DNA from: Conchocele bisecta
Lineage: Eukaryota; Mollusca; Bivalvia; Lucinida; Thyasiridae
Reading direction: 5' to 3'
Assembly: GCA_029237695.1 (NCBI GenBank)
Contig: JAQRGA010000174.1
Span: 55,853 to 119,852 of the forward strand
DNA: 64,000 nt
In this document: positions 55,323 through 64,000 of the stretch, piece by piece
Layout: every line of letters starts with the position of its first letter
How positions within the stretch are numbered: position 1 is the stretch's first letter
Notes under the pieces: model-generated
Seen by the model: the letters and a program-made list of their open reading frames with translations, nothing else
Databases searched by the model: none
What the model was told of the DNA's origin: nothing
Translations under genes and position numbers: made by a program

Positions 55323-55589
55323 AAACATTGTATTTTCCACATACAATCAGGGCTCAAGTTAGACCTGCAAAACAGGGAGAAGTTTTTGCAATAATTTGGG
55401 GAAATGTTAGTACTTGAACAGACATTCTCCGTTGTCTACATGCGTAGCGAAAATCTTCTCCATCTATTCACAATATGGAGAAGTAGCACCATTTATGGAG
55501 ACAAAATAACCAAAATCGCACTGAAACTTGATCCCCGAGCTGATAACAAAGTGAGGATACGCCATTATGTTTGCGGAAAATCATAAATA
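55323..55589. other. No gene; possible hAT-like fragment
   Basis: CAGGGCTCAAGTTAGACCTG then GGAGAAGTTTTTGCAATA resembles the left part of the 41724 family. No right end found. Confidence 0.35.
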
Positions 55590-56212
55590 TTTTCCTTCTA
55601 TGCTTTCGGAAGCAGATGTCGCGATCATCATTTGAACCGTCTCTTCGGTTCAAATTAGTGGTCACAACATATACAGTCTACATTCGTTTAATCAAAGTCG
55701 GTTAAGTCGAATTCCCTCGTTAAGTCGAATTCGTGTCCAAGTCCCGTTTCAGATCCTATTATTTTCAATGTAACTGGCTACCGTTACGTTGAATTTCGTT
55801 ACGTCAAATTTTCGCCAATTCGAACTAATTGTTAGGTCCCGAAAACAGAAATGTGTGGTATTTCACTCTCCTTAAGTCAAAGTGTCAGTTTGCGCTCGAA
55901 GTGCGAATTCGGGGCGCCAATTTACCGGATCAAAGACTGGACTTGTTTACCTGTGTAAAAAAACTTTGAATAAGTGTTAAATGGGATTTCCTCGACAACA
56001 ATTAAACTTAGCTCATCTGATTTAATCACCAGTTAGAGTTGCAAAAGTGTAACTCCGTGTGTCACAGGTCGTATGGGAGTTGCGTCCCATAACGTGTATG
56101 ACAATATTTAGAGGTCCTGTTCAGATTTCGTTACGTCGAACTTCGGTTTACAGTCCGACGGACTTCGAGTAAACGAGCGTAGACTGTACTTTCATTGAGA
56201 AATAAGAACTAG
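55590..56212. mobile_element. Hairpin core interrupted by a pogo-like element
   Basis: TTTGAACCGTCTCTTCGGTT, CAAATTAGTGGTCACAACAT, ATA lies left of the insert, and CTTTCATTGAGAAATAAG right of it. Compare the unbroken GTGGTCACAACATATACTTT at about 40321-40340. Confidence 0.75.
55674..56186. mobile_element. Non-autonomous pogo/Tigger-like element
   Basis: Ends CAGTCTACATTCGTTTAA and CGAGTAAACGAGCGTAGACTG with TA on both sides, 513 bp. Internal words such as GTTAAGTCGAATT, CGTTACGTCGAACTTCGG repeat the end motif. No transposase ORF. The family call rests on the TA target and CAGTC... termini typical of Tc1-mariner/pogo elements. Confidence 0.75.
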
Positions 56213-56700
56213 ACATTATGTTTATAAAACTTGGATATGCCCCTGTGGCATACTGGACTCTTAACTGGAGAAACTATTACAAACTGTTTGACTTAAGTGT
56301 TTCAGCGACATTTCGAAGGTGACAAGGTCAAGGTCGTGTTAATGGTGGCGTGAGTGTGTGGCCTCAGGTGATTCAAGTGTCCAAGTATTGAAGTAACCCT
56401 TCGCATAATATTGAAGATATTACATGTTGGAGAAATTCTTACAAACTTTTTGACGTAAATGTACACGGACGGATGGACGGACGGACGTTCCTACAAATGG
56501 ATACTTATGTGGCTAACCCTAACCTTTTCCTTTGTTCATCCCTATTGTTCTGTAGCCACATAAACCCATTTTTAGCCGCATAAAATCACGGAACAATAGA
56601 ATATTATATAACCTATTGTTCTCCTAGCCACATATGTATCCATTTGTAAGCTCGGACGGAGGACGGACGGACGGACGGACGGACAACCTGACTCCAGTAT
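56213..56700. repeat. AGGTCA-rich dispersed repeat with a fold-back inside
   Basis: GGTGACAAGGTCAAGGTCGT, GTTAATGGTGGCGTGAGTGT, CAAGTGTCCAAGTATTGAAG match the unit at 28740-29330. A fold-back at 56483-56654 (TACAAATGGATACTTATGTG, GCTA and complement) splits an (ACGG)n tract. Confidence 0.65.
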
Positions 56701-56935
56701 ACCCCTAAATATTTAATTTTTAGAGCAAGCATTAATTATTTGAGTTTTTGAAAAGATCGAATATACATAAACTCAAATAACTATTGCCAGCTCTAAATTT
56801 CGAGCTAGCTCCGAATGATTTAGAGTGCTCTTCAAATGATTTGGAGCTAGCTCTAAATATTTAATGCCAGCTCTAATTATTTAGGGCTAGCATTAATTAT
56901 TCAAGTTTATGTAGAGTTGGTGTTCCATACTTCCT
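56701..56935. repeat. Degenerate palindromic repeat of GAGCTAGCTCTAAAT type
   Basis: GCCAGCTCTAAAT, GAGCTAGCTC and GCATTAATTATTTGAGTTT-like words alternate in both orientations. Confidence 0.6.
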
Positions 56936-57129
56936 GGACACCATTAACGTTGGATTTGGCTGAGTTCATCGGTTTGACGTCATGTTATTTAGTTTTACAG
57001 TGAAAACAACACGGAGAAACTAGCATCATGGACGATAAACCGGCAAATTCCACAAATTCTAACATCAACTTTTCCGCAGAAGTTGTTCGAACAGAATATT
57101 ATACTATTCAGAACAGAATATTTACATAA
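56936..57129 (+). CDS. Weak first-exon candidate with CRE-like site upstream
   Basis: TGACGTCA at about 56974 is followed 50 bp later by ATG 57029, giving MDDKPANSTNSNINFSAEVV and RTEYYT before the frame runs into a SINE fragment and stops at 57129. The composition is protein-like, but no homology is recognised. Confidence 0.2.
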
Positions 57130-57180
57130 AAATAAATTCAGTCCTGAAATCAGAATAATTTGACCTGTTGTTCAAATGAT
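57120..57180 (-). mobile_element. SINE fragment, minus strand
   Basis: AGAATATTTACAT, ATTCAGTCCTGAAATCAGAA and TAATTTGACCTG match the inverted body of the SINE at 57560-57965. Confidence 0.65.
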
Positions 57181-57488
57181 GGCAGTTATTTTGTAGACTA
57201 AACATGCTAAAGTACTGACCAAATGGCAAACAGCATAGGCCCTGATCAGACACAGACATGCTGATCTGGGATTATGCTGGTAGCAAATGTTGTACCGGTA
57301 TGTTCCATTTTGTCAGTTGTGGGGCCAATATGGCCTCCAACCGCCCCTTACAGCCATCCATTCACCACCTTGGAATAAATGGACCCATGGTTGACAAAAT
57401 CAAACATGTGACACTTGTAAACAGGACCTACACTGTTTGCCATAATATCACTGAAGTAACGTTATTGTTGTTAACAAACATGGGTCGT
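57181..57488. other. Family E fragment; no gene
   Basis: GGCAAACAGCATAGGCCCTG, ATCAGACACAGACATGCTGA, TCTGGGATTATGCTGG at about 57224-57285 is a diverged family E core. The 130-codon ORF at 57258-57650 spans this fragment and the SINE tail, and I do not support it. Confidence 0.5.
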
Positions 57489-58208
57489 CTCAGATCTGTA
57501 GCCTATTTCACCAACATTGCAAAGTATACTTATCGAGCAAAGTATGGTTTGAGGGAGTATTTTGTTTGTTTGTTTGTTTATTGGTGTTTAACGGCCTATC
57601 AACAGCTAAGGTCATGTAAGGCCGGGCAAACGGGTTCAATCCCATTTTAACCTGCTGCATTGGGGGGAAAGTCCCAAAATCAGAACGGAATATTTACATC
57701 GAGATAACATATATTCAGCCCTGAAATTAGAATAACCTGACCTGGTGCCAGGTCCATGCCACACCAAAGTCCCTTGGCCCCTTCCCCTACAATAGGATTA
57801 CGAATAATCGTAATACTGACATAAGGCGTATAACCAGATTCAACTGTCACATACAAAATGCCAAAGACGTATGTGAGGGCCAAACCAGGTGTCCAGTCGG
57901 AATTCCGTTAAGGATGAACCCCGATCGTTAAATTACCCATCGCATACTCCCACCTGCCACCCACCTTTGAGGGAGTAATCATTTATTTGATAGAACTAAC
58001 CACTGCATATATTTGATGATAAAAAGTATGCAGAATTATTTTACTGAATTTATTACATTATCACAGCCAAAATGGCTGTGATAATGTAATAAATTCAGTA
58101 TAATAAAAATTAATAAATTTATCCTTAAATTGAAAATTTCTCCCTCAAAATATACTTTGCTAGATAAGCATACTTTGCAATGTTGGTGAAATAGGCTACT
58201 GATCTGAG
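57489..58208. mobile_element. Fold-back element split by a SINE
   Basis: The left arm CTCAGATCTGTAGCCTATTT, CACCAACATTGCAAAGTATA is answered by CATACTTTGCAATGTTGGTG, AAATAGGCTACTGATCTGAG. The centre holds a perfect palindrome at 58041-58101 (ACTGAATTTATTACATTATC, ACAGCC and complement). Confidence 0.88.
57560..57965 (-). mobile_element. SINE inserted in the fold-back, minus strand
   Basis: The 12-bp duplication TTTGAGGGAGTA lies at 57548-57559 and 57966-57977. Inverted tail TTTGTTTGTTTGTTTATTGG, GCCTATCAACAGCTAAGGTC. Body AGAATAACCTGACCTGGTGC, GTGAGGGCCAAACCAGG. Confidence 0.93.
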
Positions 58209-58530
58209 AAAACCTGGCGTATAGCATTTCTGATCATTGATGAAGAGCTAATTCTGTGCATTTACGCTGTCTATTTGAAAATCACTCGGTGAAATAGTTC
58301 GATAAACGCTATCAGGTAACCCAAATTTAATGGCCGTCACGGAATTGCATGACAGACATAAAATTTAGGTTATGTAACAATGTGGGTACACAGACTGATC
58401 AGGGTCTACATTACATTTGTTTCAAATTTCACATTGTCTTTTTCATTTAGCTTATATTTAAGGGTGGGAATTGGCGCGAAGACCTTCCACACCCGGATAT
58501 ACAAGTCCAAAAAGGCACTCGACACAAAAG
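58209..58530. repeat. Family E fragment and interspersed-repeat tail
   Basis: ACACAGACTGATCAGGGTCT at about 58390, then the minus-strand repeat shared with 52346-52420 at 58437-58500. Confidence 0.55.
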
Positions 58531-59039
58531 TTGGTGTCATATAGTTGATAAAAAACCATGCTACAATGCAGGCCGGGGCCAGAAGCAGGCAAGGGCAGGC
58601 AGACAATTTGGTTGAGCTCGAGCCAACTTGCTGTTTTGGTTAGACTTGTTATATATGGCTTACTTTCATATATCTAACTTGTGCGCATATTCAATCCAGA
58701 ACCCGGTAATGGCCGCGGGATACACTCACATAGGTCAATCCACCCGGCTTATCCGCTATATCGGCAGCCAGGCAGAGCCACACGGGTGTCACCACAAGCC
58801 TGTCCGAGTCCCAGAAGGGCTACATGCATGAGTTGTGCTCGAAAAGTGGCAGTCGGTTGCACCGAATAGTCAACTGCCCTACCGTGAGGTCAGGCAGATC
58901 CACAAGGTGCCACAATCAGCCACCCAGAAGATGGACATATGAAAATTAAGAACAATAAATGTTCTAGCAAGTAGTCTCAAGTTAGCTCAGTTCCAGCCGA
59001 ACAAATCGCCCACCACAAGCCCACCCCAGCCCCGAACTA
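58531..59039. other. No gene recognised
   Basis: Less AT-rich than its surroundings. ORFs overlap in two frames (58628-58869) without motifs. Confidence 0.4.
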
Positions 59040-61345
59040 CATTTTCGCTGCAAGTTTGTGACCTTGTGGAAAGGGGTGGGGGTGGGTCATGGATTTGCTG
59101 TAGCACAATAGAGGATCATCAGATGAATGCATGTATGAAATATCAAAGCGTTCCCTGTAAAGAAACAGAAGTTAAACAACATTTACCCCATCGTTAAGTT
59201 TATGAACATGCTAAGTTTGTGACCTTGACCTTGGGTTAAGGGTTGGGTGGTGGGTTGTGGATTTGCTACAGCATGATAGAGGGTGATCTGAGGAATGCAT
59301 GTATGAAATATCAAGGTGTTCCATGAAAGGAAACAGATGTTATAAGAAATTTGGGGTGGGCGGTGGGTCATGGATTCACTATAGTACGATAGAGTTTAAT
59401 CAGATGAATGCACGTATGAAATATCAAGGCGTTCCATGAAAGGAAACAGATGTTAAGACATTTACCCCAACGTTAAGTTTGTGAATGTGCAATGTTTGTG
59501 ACTTCGACCTTGGGGAAAGAGGTGGGGGTGGGTCAAAGATTCGATGTAGCACAATAGAGGATCATCAGATGAATGCATGTATGCAATATCAAAGCGTTCC
59601 CTGTACCGAAACAGAAGTTACACAACATTTACCCCAATGTTAAGTTTATGAATGTGCTATGTTTATGACATTGACCTTGGGGAAAGGGGTGGGTCATGTA
59701 TTTGCTATAGCACGATAGAGTATCATCAGATGAATGCACGTATGAAATAGAAGTTATAAAAAGACATTGACTCCAACGTTAAGTTTATGATGTTGATCTT
59801 GGGGAAAGGGGTGGGGGGAGGTGCTGGATTTGCTGTAGCACAATAGAGGATCATCAGATGAATGTATGTATGAAATATCAAAGCGTGCCCTGTAAAGAAA
59901 CAGAAGTTACACAACATTTACCCCAACGTTAAGTTTATGAACATGCTAAGTTTGTGACCTTGACCTTGGAGCAAAGGTTGGGTGGTGGGTTGTGGATTCT
60001 GTGAAAGGAAACAGATGTTATAAGACATTTATCCCAACGTTAACTTTATGAATGAGCTAAGTTTGTGACCTTGACCTTGGGGTAAGGGTTGGGTGGTTGG
60101 TCATGGATTTGCTACAGCATGATAGAGGGTCATCTGAGGAATGCATGTATGAAATAGCAAGGCGTTCCATGAAAGGAAACAGATGTTATAAGAGATTTAC
60201 CCCAACGTTAAGTTTATGAATGTGCTCAGTTTGTGACCTTGACCTTGGGGTAAGGGGTGTGTCATGGATTTGCCATAGCACAATAGAGTATCATCAGATG
60301 AATGCATGTATGAAATATCAAGGCATTCCGTGAAAGGAAACAGATGATATAAGACATTTACCCCAACGTTATTTTTAAGTTTATGAATGTGCTAAGTTTG
60401 TGACCTTGGGGAAAGGGGTGGTAGGTGGGTCATGGATTTGCTATAGTACGATAGAGTTTCATCAGATGAATGCATGTATGAAATATGAAGGTATTCCCTG
60501 TAAATAAACAGAAGTTACACAACATTTACCCCAACGTTAAGTTTATGAACATGCTAAGTTTGTGACCTTGACCTTGGGGTAAGGGTTGGGTGGTGAGTCG
60601 TGGATTTGCTACAGCATGATAGAGGGTCATCTGAGGAATGCATGTATGAACTATCAAGGCATTCCCTTATAATAAACAGAAGTTACACAACATTTACCCG
60701 AACGTTAAGTTTATGAACATGCTAAGTGTTGGGTGGTTGGTCGTGTATCTGAGGAATGCATGTATGAAATATCAAGGTGTTCCGTGAAAGGAAACAGATG
60801 TTATAAGACATTTACCCCAACGTTAAGTTTGTGAATGAGCTAAGTTTGTGACGTTGACCTTGGGGTAAGGGTTTGGTGGTGGGTCATGGATTTGCTACAG
60901 CATGATAGAGGGTCATCTGAGGAATGCAGGTATGAAATATTAAGGCGTTCCATGAAAGAAAACAGAATTTTTAAGAAATTTACCCCAACGTTAAGTTTAT
61001 GAATGTGCTAAGTTTGTGACCGTGACCTTGAGGTAAGGGTTGGGTGGTGGGTCATGGATTTGCTACAGCATGATAGAGGGTCATCCGAGGAATGCATGTA
61101 TGAAATAGCAAGGTGTTCCATGAAAGGAAACAGAAATTATAATACATTTACCCAACGTTAAGTTTATGAATGTGCTAAGTTTGTGACCTTGACCTTGGGG
61201 TAAGGGTTGGGTGGTGGGTCATTGATTTGCTACAGCATGATAGAGGGTCATCTAAGGAAAGCATGTATGAAATATCAAGGTGTTCCATGAAAGGAAACAG
61301 AAGTTATAAGACATTTACCCAACGTTAAGTTGGTGGACGCCGACG
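59040..61345. repeat. 168-bp AGGTCA tandem array, about 14 units
   Basis: Units share GTTTGTGACCTTGACCTTGG, GGATTTGCTACAGCATGATA, GAATGCATGTATGAAATATC, GGAAACAGATGTTATAAG and TTACCCCAACGTTAAGTTTA. Two adjacent unit starts are 60061 and 60229 (168 bp). Some units are shortened (near 59390, 60000 and 60725). Related units are at 22715-23000. Confidence 0.9.
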
Positions 61346-61410
61346 CCGCCGACGACGCCGGGGGTATGCCATAAGCTCTTATGCACTTCGTGCAGGCGAG
61401 CTAAAAATTG
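61346..61410 (+). repeat. Array end: GC-rich tract and terminal hairpin with A-run
   Basis: GACGCCGACGCCGCCGACGA precedes AGCTCTTATGCACTTCGTGC, AGGCGAGCTAAAAA, a two-step hairpin closing AGCTC with GAGCT. Confidence 0.7.
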
Positions 61411-61740
61411 CCATTTAATGATTTCTGAAATATTGGTAGCTAAATGGCCATTTGAGTAGCCAAATTGCGACCATCCTAGCTGACGATACTGGAAAGTGAG
61501 ACAGCGGTCACAATTCTGGTGTCGTCTTCATCAATAATTTTGGAAAAAGTCCAAATTTCGCATATCTCTTGATCTGTTAGGCGGATAATTACCAAACTTC
61601 ACCAATAGTTTCTCACATTGATAGCTATCCATCCGGTGTCATAACCTTAACCATGACCATAATTTCATCTATAGCAGTGTATTTCGACTGACCTTGACCA
61701 TGGTCACCGTATCAACAACTTTCGACATACAAACATATGT
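61411..61740 (-). repeat. AGGTCA-rich dispersed repeat, minus orientation
   Basis: CTTGATCTGTTAGGCGGATA, TTACCAAACTTCACCAATAG, CATTGATAGCTATCCATCCG and TGACCTTGACCATGGTCACC are the complement of the 27.4-31.4 kb units. Confidence 0.7.
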
Positions 61741-61760
61741 TGTTGTTTTTTTTATTCAGG

Positions 61761-62016
61761 AAAACAGCAATGCATCAAGATTGGACTGCAACCGGGCCAT
61801 GAGAACACCGGATTGTCCACTGCGCAAGATCTGGATCGATCGATATCAACAATCAGCAGGGAGGGTGGAGAAGAGAAGACACCATGTACACAAGACACTT
61901 GGCCAGATAGAGAACAGCCGACGGACAATTATTTTACAAGTGTTTACAGACTTTGTGCAGTTAGATTGGCTACCAGTATAGATGTGACTATGTTTGTTCA
62001 AACACGGTGGGTATAG
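61761..62016 (+). CDS. Exon candidate after a strong acceptor-like tract
   Basis: A T-rich tract ending TTTTTTTTATTCAG (61760) is followed by an open frame reading GKQQCIKIGLQPGHENTGLS, then DLDRSISTISREGGEEKTPC and YFTSVYRLCAVRLATSIDVT to a TAG at 62014. A GT at 62007-62008 could be a donor. The composition is protein-like and unlike the repeats around it. No family recognised; a second open frame overlaps it, which weakens the case. Confidence 0.25.
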
Positions 62017-62041
62017 TTTGTCACAGACACCTGCTATTGGG

Positions 62042-62224
62042 ATGGGGTGCACTGAATCAGGTAGGAGCAAGAGTGCCGCAAGTCACAAAATACGCCCGTC
62101 GAATATGGGCCAGACAGCGAAGATGCAGAAATATGAAGCTGTCACCAAGGCAAGAAACATTAATGAGAACTTGAAAGTCTATAGCATTATTTCTTCATCT
62201 CGTTGTGCTAAACATGTATACTAA
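62042..62224 (+). CDS. Small ORF or first exon beginning with an acylation motif
   Basis: ATG 62042 gives MGCTESGRSKSAASHKIRPS, then NMGQTAKMQKYEAVTKARNI to a TAA at 62224 (60 codons). Met-Gly-Cys-Thr-Glu-Ser fits the N-myristoylation rule (Gly2, Ser6) with Cys3 available for palmitoylation, and the following residues are basic, as in membrane-anchored signalling proteins. An AAG followed by GCAAGA at 62147-62155 could be a GC-type splice donor, ending the exon after AVTK. No known protein recognised, so treat as a candidate only. Confidence 0.3.
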   Translation: MGCTESGRSKSAASHKIRPSNMGQTAKMQKYEAVTKARNINENLKVYSIISSSRCAKHVY

Positions 62225-62279
62225 TTTAGGCAGAGATAGAAAAGTAGAGTGTAAATTAGAAATGATAGGGAATTGGATA

Positions 62280-63020
62280 CAATAATGTAGAAAAAATGGC
62301 TAAGTTAAAAAGGTGATATTTTTGTTAAAAAAATATGTTTTCGGCATAAAAACACCAAGGTGCACATCTTCAATATGTGTAGAAGACGTGTGTGTAGTTT
62401 CAGAACGATCGACTGAACGGTTTCGGAGGAGTTGTGTACACAAACTCTGTACCGTATATAGAATTATATAGACAAATGTAGAAACAATGACTAAGTTAAA
62501 AAGGTGATATTTTTGTTAAAAAATATTTTTTCGCCATAAAAACACGAAGGTGCACATCTTCAATATGTGTAGAAGACGTGTGTATAGTTTCAGAACGATC
62601 GACTAAACGGTTTCGGAGGAGTTGTGTACACAAACTCTGTACCGTATATAGAATTGTATGTAGAAATGTAGAATAAATGGCTAAGTTAAAAAGGTGATAT
62701 TTTTGTTAAACAATATGTTTTCGGCATAAAAATACGAAGGTGCTCATCTTCAATATGTGTAGAAGACGTTTGCATAGTTTCAGATCGATCTACTGAACGA
62801 TTTCGGAGGAGTTGTGTACACAAACTTTGTACCTTATATAGAACTGTATAGCAAAATGTAGAACAAATGGCTAAGTTATACAGGTGATATTTTTGTTAAA
62901 AAATATTTTTTCGCCATAAAAACACCTAGATGCACATCTTCAATATATGTAGAAGACGTGTGTATAGTTTCAGATCGATCGACTGAACGGTTTCGGAGGA
63001 GTTGTGTACACGAACTATGC
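62280..63020. repeat. 190-bp tandem repeat, four units
   Basis: CTAAGTTAAAAAGGTGATAT recurs at 62300, 62491, 62681 and 62871 (last as CTAAGTTATACAGG). Units share AGGTGCACATCTTCAATATG, TGTAGAAGACGTGTGT, CGGTTTCGGAGGAGTTGTGT and ACACAAACTCTGTACCGTAT. Inverted copies are at 47645-48030. Confidence 0.92.
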
Positions 63021-63471
63021 ACTTTTTCTTCAGCCGCCAAACCGCCATGCGATAAAACATCTTGGATTAGCGATGACCTCCGTTTTAACAACTGAAGAGG
63101 CTTCACCCATGGATCATAACTGTGAAGTTTGGCCACCATGGGCCAAGCGGTTCGTGCTAGCTCCTCCATGTCCTTGTCCCCCCATATTAAATTCCCATAG
63201 ACAAATCAATTGTTCGTAGTAAAATAAATATTTGACCATATTTCACGAAAAAAAAGATGGCTCCTTCTTAAATTTTGATAAAATTTAATATTATCGAAAA
63301 AATAATATTTCTGCATTGTCTATATGGCCGTAAAATTTGGGCAGGTTTCGTGAAACTGACGGTAGTATACAACTGGCTTGTCATAGTCGACGTCTCCAAT
63401 GAATTTATCCCGGAAAATACCGTTTCTGATACACCTAGGGCACTGCAATGACAAATACACCAACGTAAACA
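63021..63471. other. No gene recognised
   Basis: A short piece, TGGCCGTAAAATTTGGGCAG, TTTCGTGAAAC, at about 63326-63356 is shared with 36272-36306. Otherwise unique-looking. Confidence 0.45.
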
Positions 63472-63715
63472 TATGTGGCTGTGCCTGGAGAAATGTGGTT
63501 CATGAGTTTTGCGACCAATGTAGATCCCGATCAGCCTGTGCATCCGCACAGTCTGATCGGGACGTACACTGTTCGCTATTCCATCAATGAAACACCCGCC
63601 GTGTTTCTAACAAACAATATAGATCGTTATCAGGCGACAGGAGTGTACGATTTGATCAGGAGCTACATTGGTCACAAATCCCATACGCCCTATTTTTCCA
63701 GTTACAGCCACATAT
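63472..63715. mobile_element. Family E, complete-looking copy
   Basis: Ends ATGTGGCTGTGCCTGGAGAA and TTTTTCCAGTTACAGCCACA. Core GATCAGCCTGTGCATCCGCA, CAGTCTGATCGGG, followed by CATCAATGAAACACCCGCCG. Confidence 0.82.
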
Positions 63716-63779
63716 ATAAATCTGCCATTCCATGTCTAACACCATGCGTACAAATTACTCATGTACATGTATATCTAAT

Positions 63780-64000
63780 CTTATTTAACAATTCCGCAAA
63801 AAAACAGGAACACACTTTTCCGACGTTTCGGCACAAGGCCTTTATCGAGGAATTAGTTTCTACTGAACGCTAAGTGGCATCCATTTTAGATTTTGAAAAA
63901 TCTAAAATGGATGCCACGTACATGTAGCGTTCAGTATTCAAAATCGAAAATAGATGCCACTTAGCGTTCAGTAGAAACTAATTCCTTGATAAAGGCCTTG
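63780..64000. mobile_element. Penelope-like terminal sequence in inverted arrangement
   Basis: On the minus strand TCGATAAAGGCCTTGTGCCG, AAACGTCGG (about 63812-63849) has the hammerhead order: a CUGANGA-like box, a GGC/GCC stem, then GAAAC. The box is degenerate. The arm AAGGCCTTTATCGAGGAATT, AGTTTCTACTGAACGCTAAG is mirrored to the window end (CTTAGCGTTCAGTAGAAACT, AATTCCTTGATAAAGGCCTT). An inner hairpin ATCCATTTTAGATTTT / AAAATCTAAAATGGAT sits between. Penelope-like retroelements are known to carry hammerhead motifs in their terminal repeats; no reverse transcriptase is inside the window. Confidence 0.6.

Noticed and set aside
56508..56525. Telomere-like CTAACCCTAACC
   Set aside because: Only two units, lying inside a fold-back element; no array.

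Overview
The window reads as AT-rich animal nuclear DNA, most likely from a mollusc and probably a bivalve. The inference rests on the mix of non-LTR retrotransposons, tRNA-headed SINEs with AAAC-type tails, many short fold-back elements, C2H2 zinc-finger remnants with an HTGEKPY linker, and AGGTCA-rich dispersed repeats. There is no bacterial-style gene organisation. No complete, intact cellular gene was recognised; nearly everything is mobile or tandemly repeated DNA.

Layout. 1-1035: a small zinc-finger/coiled-coil ORF among repeated upstream-like segments, closed by a long hairpin, possibly of viral origin. 3.3-6.6 kb: hairpins and a 3.1-kb inverted-repeat element holding a SINE. 6.7-10.3 kb: a 133-bp tandem repeat split by a SINE, then a 46-bp repeat whose units fold into hairpins. 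11.05-20.2 kb: the coding core of the window, where LINE A (jockey/BS-like reverse transcriptase) is cut by a near full-length LINE B (ORF1, endonuclease, reverse transcriptase, C-terminal zinc knuckle). Both are broken by stops and frameshifts. 20.5-27 kb: several fold-back families. 27.4-31.5 kb: a mosaic of dispersed AGGTCA-rich repeats, which appears to have given rise to the 75-bp satellite at 31.5-32.66 kb. 32.7-37.6 kb: Penelope-like terminal sequence and a 4.4-kb inverted-repeat element. 37.7-58.4 kb: a dense field of miniature elements (TTAA-flanked, 6-bp-TSD, hAT-like, pogo-like, SINE), many nested in each other. 52.08 kb: a zinc-finger exon with a nonsense codon. 59-61.4 kb: a 168-bp AGGTCA array. 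61.76-62.2 kb: two weak exon candidates, one starting MGCTES. 62.28-63.0 kb: a 190-bp array. 63.78-64.0 kb: Penelope-like inverted termini with a degenerate hammerhead-like motif.

The parts act as layered parasites. LINE proteins could once have copied themselves and SINE RNAs; the miniature elements carry only termini and must have relied on transposases coded elsewhere. Nested copies allow several empty sites to be read inside this one window, which fixes target-site lengths (TTAA, TA, 5 bp, 6 bp, 12 bp). The most unusual signal is a recurring hairpin core, with an apex of the form GAATC...GATTC and flanks like TTATTTCTC/GAGAAATAA, found inside elements whose outer ends and target sites differ.

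Limits: all assignments come from reading the sequence by eye. Repeat boundaries are approximate to a few bases unless a target-site duplication is stated.
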